Made by a program: the position numbers and the translations under genes
In this document: positions 54,448 to 64,000 of the stretch, piece after piece
How positions within the stretch are numbered: the first letter of the stretch is position 1
Layout: every line of letters begins with the position of its first letter
Assembly (NCBI RefSeq): GCF_000023125.1
Contig: NC_013037.1
Span: forward strand, 3,100,001 to 3,164,000
DNA: 64,000 nucleotides
Direction: 5' to 3'
DNA from: Dyadobacter fermentans DSM 18053
Lineage (GTDB): Bacteria > Bacteroidota > Bacteroidia > Cytophagales > Spirosomataceae
Notes under the pieces: model-generated
Told to the model about the DNA's origin: nothing
What the model saw: only the letters and a program-made list of their open reading frames with translations
Database searches by the model: none

Positions 54448-55454
54448 TTAGAGCCACTTATTCTCCTTATACCAGGTCAATGTCTCTGCGAGGCCTCGGT
54501 GCAGATTGTATTGCGGTTGGTAATGCAGGCGACTTCGGGCCGCATCTATGCTACATATCCAGTTAGGGGCTGTGAGTTCTTTTAGTTTTTCTTGGTTTAA
54601 AACCGGTGTTGTTGATGATTTTGCATAAACAAGATCCAGGAACCTGGCTACCATTTCGACGAGCAGCAGCGGCAGGTGCGTGCGGAAAATGGTCTTCCCG
54701 CTGATGGCCCTGAACTGGTCTGCCAATGCGTAACGGTCATATGCCTGTCCGTCCGAGATATTGTAAACAGTCATTCCCTTGTCCGTTTCCCTCAATGCCG
54801 CCATGGTAGCCGTCACGAGGTCTGTCACATATACGAAACTCAACCGTTGCGGGCCTTTGCCGATGTAGGCATCCAGCCCTTTGCTGAGTGTTTTAAAAAG
54901 GACGAACAGGTCCTTTTCGCCGGGGCCATACACTGCTGTCGGGCGGATAATGCTCAGCGGCAGGCCATTCACTGTTTTCAGGTATTGCTCAGCCAACAGC
55001 TTGCTTCTTCCGTAATCCGTCACCGGAACAGGCAAGGTTTCTTCCGTAATCGGCTGGGCTGCATTGTAAGCCGCCGGGCCTAATGCCGCGAGGCTGCTCA
55101 AAAACACAAACCGCTTCAACGGAACGTCCACGGACACGGCCGCCTGCGCGAGGTTCAGCGAGTAATCTGCATTCACCTGGTTGTAGGCAGCAGCGGTTTT
55201 GGCTTTGGTCACTCCCGCCGCGTGGATGATGTAGGCATAACCGCCATCTTCCAGCAGCTTTTTCAATTTATCTTTCGAAGTAAAATCAGCATTCACATAC
55301 ACGAGGTCCTTCGGATCTGCATTCAGCTTTTTAAGGAAACTCAGGTCGCTGCTGGGCCTCACCGCCGCATGGACTTCCATGCCTGCTTCGAGTGCCGCTG
55401 CTACCAGGTGGTAACCTATAAATCCGCTGGCCCCTGTGATGAATAGCTTTTCCT

Positions 55455-55458
<4 letters not shown>
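54448..55458 (-). CDS. NAD(P)-dependent reductase, candidate ceramide reductase
   Basis: 336 residues, extended short-chain dehydrogenase fold. The nucleotide-binding GASGFIG motif is at the N-terminus and Y-G-R-S-K (DYGRSKLLAEQ) is the catalytic Tyr-x3-Lys. In Caulobacter a homologous epimerase-type reductase (CerR) reduces the 3-keto group after N-acylation. Its start overlaps the stop of the acyltransferase gene by 4 nt, which itself overlaps spt, matching the order synthase, acyltransferase, reductase. A dihydroflavonol-reductase-like activity on another substrate is the alternative. Confidence 0.82.
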
Positions 55459-58233
<2,775 letters not shown>

Positions 58234-61200
58234 TTAAATTTCTTCCACTACAACGCTTTCCTGTACCCTGCCCGACTTGGCGCGCCACGCATTCCACTTT
58301 TCCCCGAGGCGATCTACCAGGTAGTACGCCATCGGCACGAGGTAAATCGTGAGGATCATCGAACTGGTGAGACCGCCGATGAGCACCCATGCCAGGGAAT
58401 TCTTCCATTCGGCCCCGGCGCCCGTTGCAGTCGCGATCGGCACCATCCCGATCACCATCGCGATCGTGGTCATCAGGATCGGCCTCAGACGCTCCTCCCC
58501 GGCTGTCAGAATGGCCTTGCGGAACGGTACGCCCTCGGCCTTTTGCTGGTTGGCAAAGTCGACGATCAGGATCGCATTCTTCACCACCAATCCTATGAGC
58601 ATCAGCATCCCAAGCATCGCGAATATCCCGATATTGGACGATGACAATGCCAGCGCGAGCAGCGCCCCGATCACCGCTACCGGGATCGAGAACAGTACCA
58701 CAAACGGGTACACAAAACTGTCGTAAAGCAGCACCATGATGAAATATACCAGCATGAGCCCTGCCAACATTGCCAGCCCCAGTGAACCGAAGCCTTCGCT
58801 CTGGTTTTTGGCGTCGCCGCCCCAGGTAAGTATAATGTCGTCCGGGAGCGGATTTTCCTTTAAACCGGCCTGAATATTACTCACCAAAGTTCCCGATCCA
58901 ATCCCTAATGTATTGGCGGTGACTGTGACGGATGAACGACGGTTTTTGCGCTCTACAATACTTGGGCCAGTGCTGAGCGTTACATCGGCAAACTGAGCCA
59001 GCTGCACGGATTGCTTAGCCACCGGGCTATAAAATGTGATCGCCTTCACATCTTCCGGATTTTTGCGGTCGAATGCGTCGAGCATAATGCGGATATCGTA
59101 GTCCTCTCCCCCATCGCGGAATTTGGAATCGTCGTTGCCGGCGAATGCATTCTGCATGGTTGCGCCTACTGTTTGAATGTCCAATCCCAGTTTCGCCATT
59201 TTTTCACGGTCGATGTCCACGCGTACTTCGGGGTTACCTGCTTCTACGGACACGTTCACGTCGTTTACGCCGGGCGTTTTGCGGAGGCGGTTGGCGAGGT
59301 CGTTGGCAGAGGCGAGAATTTTGTCCAGGTTATCGCCGCTCAGGAATATTTCAATGGGCGCCGTGCCGGAATTCACCATCCCGATGGCCGCGGAGTTGAA
59401 TTCCACGCCAGCGAATTTTTGTTCCAATTCCTTTCGCACGGCCAGCATATAATCTTCCGTCGGTTGTGCATTCTGGCGCTCCGACACGGGGGTAAGCTCA
59501 ACGGTCAATTCGGTGCGGTTGGTTTCGCCGCGGCCGGAGCTGCTTAGGCCGGTACTCGCGCCGCCCACGTTCGCGAAAATCGTTTTCACCTCCGGTTTCT
59601 GACGCAGGTAGTCTTCAATGCTTCGCGCGGTGAGGTTGTTTTGTTGCAATGAGGCGCTTTTGTCGAGCTTCATCGTGAGCAGGAATTTCCCCTGGTCACC
59701 CTCCGCCACAAACTCCGACCCGATAATGCCCAGGCTCATCACCCAGCCGGTCATCACCACAATCGCCACCAGAATGCCCGAGAATGCCAGCTTATGGCCC
59801 AGCACCCATTGCAGGGAGCCGTGGTACCATTTGGTCAACGCCGTCAAACCTTTTTCAAACCAGATCAGGAAAGCCTGCGCGGGATTTTTGGGGTTCAAAT
59901 GTTCGACTTTCGCCATGTTGGACGTCATCCATGGCGTTAATGTAAAACTAACGAGCAAGCTGACCATCGTCGCAAATGCCACCGTGAGCGAAAACTGGCG
60001 CAGCAAGTCCGCGATCACCGAGTTTACCATCGTGATCGGCACGAACACGACCACGATCACGAGCGTAATGGCCAACGCCGCAAAGCCAATCTCCGTAACT
60101 CCTTCCACCGTGGCATCCCAGCGGTTTTTACCCATTTCCAAATGCCGCTGGATGTTTTCCAGGATCACAATGGAGTCATCCACAAGGATACCAATCACGA
60201 GCGAAAGTGCAAGCAGCGTCATCAGGTTAAGCGAGTAGCCCATCACATACATAAACAAGAATGCGGCAATGAGCGAGGCCGGTACCGACACCATTACGAT
60301 GAATGCGTTCCGGAAGCTGTGCAGGAACAACAGCATTACCACCGCCACAAGAATTACCGCGATCACCAGGTCGTGCGTCACCGCTTCCACAGATTCCAGT
60401 GTGAATATCGAACTGTCGTAAGCGATGGCGAATTTGACCTTATCTTTGGCATTCACCTTCTCAATGGACGCCAGTTTCTCCTGCACGGTTTTACTGATTT
60501 CCACGGCATTGGCATCGGATTGTTTTTTGATAAACAACCCAATCCCGTTCACGCCATTGTACCGGCTGATGCTCTCGGCGTCGGTAAGGCCGTCGGTAAT
60601 GTTGGCCACATCCCCCACGCGGATCGGGCTGCCACTCACGGGAGAGGTGATCACGAGGTTGCGAATGTCATCGAGCGAGGCAAACTTACCTGCAAGTCGG
60701 AGCGTCATATTTTCCGACGTGCTTTTTACTTTTCCGGTCGGAAAGTCGAGGTTGGCCTGGTTAATGGCCTGTGTCACCTGCAACAGCGACAAGCCGTAAA
60801 AACGCAGTTTATCATTATTGACATTAATACGGATCTCGCGCTGGTCGCCGCCGGTCATGGTGATCTCCGCCACGCCTTCGATCTGCTGCAACATCGGCAG
60901 GTATTTGTCTTCTACCTGCTGGTAAAAAACTTCGTTGGGCAGGCTGGACGTCGCCAGAAGCTGCATAATGGGCTGGTCGCTCGGCGAGATTTTGGACAAT
61001 GAGGGCGTTTCCGCATCGTCGGGCAGGTCGCTGAGCATGTTGTTCACATCGCGCTGGGCATCTTCCAATGCCTTGTCAATGTCGGTACCCGCCTTAAACT
61101 GCACGATCACGAGCGAGGCGCTTTCCATGGATTTGGAAGTCACGTCTTCAATATTATCCAGGCCGGACACCGCATCCTCGATCTTCTTGCTGACCTCGGC

Positions 61201-61380
61201 CTCTACCTCCGTGGGCGCCGCGCCTGGATATAATGTGGTAATGGTAATCGTCGGAACGGAAAATTCCGGCAGCAGCACATAGCTGAGCTGATTGTAAGAA
61301 GCCAACCCGCCGATGAACAGAATCGCGAACAACACGATGATCATCGAAGGGCGCTTCAGAATGGTTTCAATGAATTTCAT
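58234..61380 (-). CDS. RND efflux permease (HAE1/AcrB family)
   Basis: Inner-membrane proton-driven exporter, 1048 residues, normal length. Twelve transmembrane helices with two large periplasmic loops. N-terminus MKFIETILKRPSMIIVLFAILF; TM4 region GILVDDSIVILENIQRH keeps the paired aspartates of the proton relay. Later APTEVEAEVSKKIEDAV and the AGEERLRPILMTTIAMVIGMVPIA block are typical. It forms a tripartite pump with the adaptor and TolC genes directly upstream (18-nt gap). Substrate unknown. Confidence 0.95.
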   Translation of the reverse strand: MKFIETILKRPSMIIVLFAILFIGGLASYNQLSYVLLPEFSVPTITITTLYPGAAPTEVEAEVSKKIEDAVSGLDNIEDVTSKSMESASLVIVQFKAGTDIDKALEDAQRDVNNMLSDLPDDAETPSLSKISPSDQPIMQLLATSSLPNEVFYQQVEDKYLPMLQQIEGVAEITMTGGDQREIRINVNNDKLRFYGLSLLQVTQAINQANLDFPTGKVKSTSENMTLRLAGKFASLDDIRNLVITSPVSGSPIRVGDVANITDGLTDAESISRYNGVNGIGLFIKKQSDANAVEISKTVQEKLASIEKVNAKDKVKFAIAYDSSIFTLESVEAVTHDLVIAVILVAVVMLLFLHSFRNAFIVMVSVPASLIAAFLFMYVMGYSLNLMTLLALSLVIGILVDDSIVILENIQRHLEMGKNRWDATVEGVTEIGFAALAITLVIVVVFVPITMVNSVIADLLRQFSLTVAFATMVSLLVSFTLTPWMTSNMAKVEHLNPKNPAQAFLIWFEKGLTALTKWYHGSLQWVLGHKLAFSGILVAIVVMTGWVMSLGIIGSEFVAEGDQGKFLLTMKLDKSASLQQNNLTARSIEDYLRQKPEVKTIFANVGGASTGLSSSGRGETNRTELTVELTPVSERQNAQPTEDYMLAVRKELEQKFAGVEFNSAAIGMVNSGTAPIEIFLSGDNLDKILASANDLANRLRKTPGVNDVNVSVEAGNPEVRVDIDREKMAKLGLDIQTVGATMQNAFAGNDDSKFRDGGEDYDIRIMLDAFDRKNPEDVKAITFYSPVAKQSVQLAQFADVTLSTGPSIVERKNRRSSVTVTANTLGIGSGTLVSNIQAGLKENPLPDDIILTWGGDAKNQSEGFGSLGLAMLAGLMLVYFIMVLLYDSFVYPFVVLFSIPVAVIGALLALALSSSNIGIFAMLGMLMLIGLVVKNAILIVDFANQQKAEGVPFRKAILTAGEERLRPILMTTIAMVIGMVPIATATGAGAEWKNSLAWVLIGGLTSSMILTIYLVPMAYYLVDRLGEKWNAWRAKSGRVQESVVVEEI

Positions 61381-61398
61381 GAGTTTGTTGATGAAGTG

Positions 61399-62448
61399 TT
61401 ATTGCGCAATAACCGATGTGCCGTTTTGCAGGTTGATCTGCCCGCTCGTCACCACGCGGTCGCCGGCTTTGAGACCTTTGGTGATTTCGTAGTATTCGTT
61501 CGTCGTCGCGCCCACACTCACGTCGCGCAATGCGGCCTTGCCGTTTTCGACTACATATAGTTGCGGCTGCTTCGCCGAGCCCATAATGGCCTGCCGCGGC
61601 ACGGCCAATGCCTCGCCCTTCACCTTCGAATCGCTCGCAATCGAGCCGTACATACCGGCCTTCAATGGATTGGCACCTGAATTCTGCACGGTGATTTCTA
61701 CCGGATAATTGTGCGCCTCGTCGCCCTGTGCGGCTACCATCGTCACGCGGCCGTTGAAATTCGCATGCGGGTACACATCCGTACGCACGGGAATCCTTTT
61801 ACCGGTTTTGAACTCATTTACCGATTTCTCCGGGATATTTACCACCAGTTTCAATGAAGAAATGTCGGTAATTTCCGCGATGGGCGTTCCCTGGCTTACT
61901 ACCGAGCCTTTTTCCACCATTTTGGCCGTGATAATGCCGCCGAACGGGGCGATAATGCTGGTGTTTTTAATCTGTTTGTTCAATTGCTTGATCTGCGCCT
62001 GCGTGCTGCGGATGCTCAGCTGGGTGCGCTCGATGTTCACTGCCGGCACTGCATCGCCTTTCACCAATGCTTCATAGCGTTTCAAATCGTTCTGATAACC
62101 TTCCAAAGTCACCTGCAATGCTTCCACCTGGTAATGCAGCTGCTCGTCGTCGATTTTGGCAATCAGCTGACCTGCCGCCACATGCTGGCCTACTTCCACA
62201 TTCAATTTCACGATCTCGCCGCTGGCCTGCGGACGGATTTCCGCCTTCCGGTTAGGATTAAACGACCCCAAAAAACCCGATTCCTGCGACAAATCACGCA
62301 CCTCTGCCACGGCCACCTTCACCCCTACCTTGGGATCAGGATCGGGGATATACACTTTTTGCTCCGTTTTTTCCTTGTTGCTCAGCAACTTCGCCGCCGT
62401 AAGCCCCAGCACGGCAATAATTCCCAGGAAGATGAGTAGGCGTTTCAT
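61399..62448 (-). CDS. RND periplasmic adaptor (membrane fusion protein)
   Basis: 349 residues with an N-terminal membrane anchor (MKRLLIFLGIIAVLGL). Lipoyl halves are EIRPQASGEIVKLNVEVGQHV and SIIAPFGGIITAKMVEKGS, around an alpha-helical hairpin (QVEALQVTLEGYQNDLKRYEALV). A beta-barrel and a membrane-proximal domain (GEALAVPRQAIMG) follow. It links the permease to the TolC-type channel. The start codon lies four nucleotides after the octamer repeat array, which may influence expression. Confidence 0.94.
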   Translation of the reverse strand: MKRLLIFLGIIAVLGLTAAKLLSNKEKTEQKVYIPDPDPKVGVKVAVAEVRDLSQESGFLGSFNPNRKAEIRPQASGEIVKLNVEVGQHVAAGQLIAKIDDEQLHYQVEALQVTLEGYQNDLKRYEALVKGDAVPAVNIERTQLSIRSTQAQIKQLNKQIKNTSIIAPFGGIITAKMVEKGSVVSQGTPIAEITDISSLKLVVNIPEKSVNEFKTGKRIPVRTDVYPHANFNGRVTMVAAQGDEAHNYPVEITVQNSGANPLKAGMYGSIASDSKVKGEALAVPRQAIMGSAKQPQLYVVENGKAALRDVSVGATTNEYYEITKGLKAGDRVVTSGQINLQNGTSVIAQ

Positions 62449-62451
62449 TTG

Positions 62452-62637
62452 TTAATGATTGAATGATTGAATGACCGAATGATTGAATGATTGAATGATT
62501 GAATGATTGAATGTGTGACCGGGTCGCCGGAGCGATGAGTGAATTTGGGATGCTCGAATGGTGATTTTTCTGACTGAATGAAAGAATGAACTGATCGACT
62601 ATTCGGTCATTCAGTCATTCAATCATTCAATCATTAA
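62452..62637. repeat. Octamer tandem repeats forming a long inverted repeat
   Basis: About seven copies of GAATGATT (with variants such as GAATGACC) run from 62453 to 62516, directly before the adaptor gene start. Reverse-complement copies run from 62601 to 62636. The left and right arms match over about 37 nt with three mismatches, so the transcript between the TolC and adaptor genes can fold into one long hairpin next to the adaptor start. Further partial copies lie at 62576-62592. Confidence 0.85.
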
Positions 62638-62681
62638 TTTTTAGTTGTTGATGAATACGGCAAGATTGATGAAGTATAATG

Positions 62682-63998
62682 TTATTTCTGAACGAGTTGC
62701 CCGGTGGCTTTTTTCCATTCGAGCTCGGCTTTCAGGAGTTGTACGAGTGATGTCAGGTAGTTGTTTTGCGCGTCGAGGAGGCTGTTTTCGGCCTGGATCA
62801 CGTCCGTGAGCGACACCGTTCCTTCCTTGAATTGCAGCTGGATTTGCTTGTACACTTTTTCGGCAAGCGCTACCTGGTCTTTTTTGGCATTGATGTTCTT
62901 TTGCTCCACGCCGAACTTGTTGCGTGCATTGTTTTCTTCCATTTGAATGACCTCGCTAACCTGCCGGAGCTGCACGTCGAGCTTCTGCTTGTCGATCATA
63001 TTCTGGCTGCGTTTCGCCCTTCGGGCCAGGCCATCGAACACATTCCAGTTGAGCTGCAAACCGGCCCAGTAGCCCGGTACATCCTGGAAGGTTGAGTTCT
63101 CGCCGCCTTGTGCGTAGAAGGCCATGTTTGCCACGCCGTAGGCATTTACGGTCGGGATCAGGCCAGAGCGTATATTCTTGTCCTGCAATTCGTTAAGGTC
63201 TTTTTGCTTTTGCAGCAATGCCACGTCAGTGCGTCTGGTTTTGTCCCAATCGGCATAGGTCGGCAACGCCACATCACGAACGCTTATCATTATACGCAAA
63301 GAATCGTTTTGAGGAATGCCTGCGTAGTATTTCAAAAGGTTAACAAGCTGGTTGTAATTGTCCCGAAGCGTTGCCTGCTGCGTTTGCGTGCTTGTTTTGT
63401 TGATCAAAATCCTGTCCACATCCACGCGCTGGCCTAACTTGTTCTGATATAGGAGGTCCGACACTTTATACAATCGATCGAGGGAAATGAGGTTGCTGTC
63501 CAGAAACGCCATTTGCTGCGACACGGTCACGAGGCTATAATAGGCGTCGGTTACGTTATAAGCCACATCTTCCTTCGTTTTCGTGGTGCTGAGCGAGGTC
63601 AGTTCGCGGTTTAGACTGGCGGCTTTCAATGCGTATTTAAGGGATGGATTATACAGAGCCTGAGTCACTTGCGCCGTGGTCGACAGGTTATACGGCAACC
63701 CGAATGCAAGCGTGGTAAACTGTCCCTCGGGCCCGCCGAACGCACTCGCCGGCACCACCTGGCCCGGGATTTTGAAGTATCGCTTGTAATCCCCCGACAC
63801 ATTGAGCGTAGGCAGCATGCCCGCTTTCACCTCGCTGATCTGCGCATTCACCTTTGCTTCATCCAACTGCGCCGTTTGCACGGTAAAGTCGTTTTTCATA
63901 GCCAGGTCGAGCAGTTGGTTCAGGTCGTATTCCTGCGCTTCCGTTCGTTGAAAAAGCATCAGGCATAGCATTCCTGTGACATGGAACAGGTGTTTCAT
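62682..63998 (-). CDS. TolC-family outer-membrane efflux channel
   Basis: 438 residues, complete: the start codon is at 63998, two bases inside the window. A signal peptide (MKHLFHVTGMLCLMLFQRTEAQ) is followed by two TolC repeats of long coiled-coil helices and beta segments (DLNQLLDLAMKNDFTVQTAQLDEAKVNAQI; later ENSLLDAQNNYLTSLVQLLKAELEWKKATGQL). It is the outer-membrane exit duct of the pump, upstream of the adaptor and permease genes on the same strand, separated from the adaptor by 233 nt that hold the octamer repeats. Confidence 0.94.
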   Translation of the reverse strand: MKHLFHVTGMLCLMLFQRTEAQEYDLNQLLDLAMKNDFTVQTAQLDEAKVNAQISEVKAGMLPTLNVSGDYKRYFKIPGQVVPASAFGGPEGQFTTLAFGLPYNLSTTAQVTQALYNPSLKYALKAASLNRELTSLSTTKTKEDVAYNVTDAYYSLVTVSQQMAFLDSNLISLDRLYKVSDLLYQNKLGQRVDVDRILINKTSTQTQQATLRDNYNQLVNLLKYYAGIPQNDSLRIMISVRDVALPTYADWDKTRRTDVALLQKQKDLNELQDKNIRSGLIPTVNAYGVANMAFYAQGGENSTFQDVPGYWAGLQLNWNVFDGLARRAKRSQNMIDKQKLDVQLRQVSEVIQMEENNARNKFGVEQKNINAKKDQVALAEKVYKQIQLQFKEGTVSLTDVIQAENSLLDAQNNYLTSLVQLLKAELEWKKATGQLVQK

Positions 63999-64000
63999 GG

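Noticed and set aside
62452..62637. CRISPR-like repeats
   Set aside because: The units are 8 nt, contiguous and partly inverted, with no spacers and no cas genes nearby.
58234..63998. RND pump as a dedicated sphingolipid exporter
   Set aside because: It is merely adjacent to the sphingolipid run, separated by 449 nt and probably its own promoter. Nothing in the sequence points to lipid export.

Overview
The window looks like a chromosomal segment of a Bacteroidota, order Cytophagales, most like Dyadobacter or another Spirosomaceae member. The evidence is two SusC/SusD pairs, type IX secretion (T9SS) C-terminal sorting domains, DUF5686, DUF4142 and DUF4833 proteins, PAS-rich two-component proteins, a GC content near 50 %, and overlapping ATGA or TAATG gene junctions without strong Shine-Dalgarno sites. 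I saw no rRNA, tRNA, CRISPR array, prophage or insertion sequence.

Layout. (1) 1-8.2 kb, minus strand: SusC, SusD and two sulfatases, the last cut by the window edge; a sulfated-substrate uptake locus. (2) 8.7-11.9 kb: a response regulator whose 3' end is broken by compensating frameshifts, divergent from a hybrid histidine kinase. (3) 12.2-19.2 kb: a 1433-residue protein with 14 FG-GAP blades, a small T9SS cargo protein, and a surface protein with a tail-fibre type (S74) chaperone domain. (4) 19.3-28.5 kb, minus strand: a transmembrane kelch/SARP-like transcription factor, then a second SusC/SusD/glycan-binding-protein set with no glycoside hydrolase. (5) 28.7-30.6 kb: a PAS protein with a histidine-kinase dimerisation domain but no ATPase domain, overlapping a CheY-like gene. 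(6) 30.7-31.6 kb: two small stress-type genes. (7) 31.6-42.0 kb, minus strand: a five-gene run of GAF protein, HD plus Pycsar-type membrane protein, polyphosphate kinase 1, SdiA-regulated-like propeller lipoprotein, and a giant metallophosphoesterase/kinase-like/Omp85 fusion. (8) 42.1-43.4 kb: type II NADH dehydrogenase. (9) 43.5-57.8 kb, minus strand: an unbroken run of 14 genes that reads as a sphingolipid factory. (10) 58.2-64 kb, minus strand: TolC, adaptor and RND pump, with octamer repeats directly upstream of the adaptor start.

The most interesting part is the 14-gene run. Its first three genes are serine palmitoyltransferase, a GNAT-fold candidate ceramide synthase and a candidate ceramide reductase, linked by 4-nt overlaps. 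A fatty-acid-2-hydroxylase-like enzyme lies downstream. Between them sit a nucleotidyltransferase, an ATP-grasp enzyme, a CDP-alcohol phosphotransferase with unusual aspartate spacing, a flippase-like protein, a HAD protein and a PfkB kinase. These fit kinase, nucleotidyl activation and phospho-alcohol transfer to ceramide. A CmoA-type methyltransferase that keeps the carboxy-SAM arginine and an isoprenylcysteine-methyltransferase-like membrane protein close the run. I infer a complex phosphosphingolipid whose headgroup cannot be named from sequence.

The polyphosphate run (7) is the second candidate system. It places a putative nucleotide-sensing or nucleotide-hydrolysing membrane protein next to Ppk1 and next to a large outer-membrane phosphoesterase with a kinase-like middle region.
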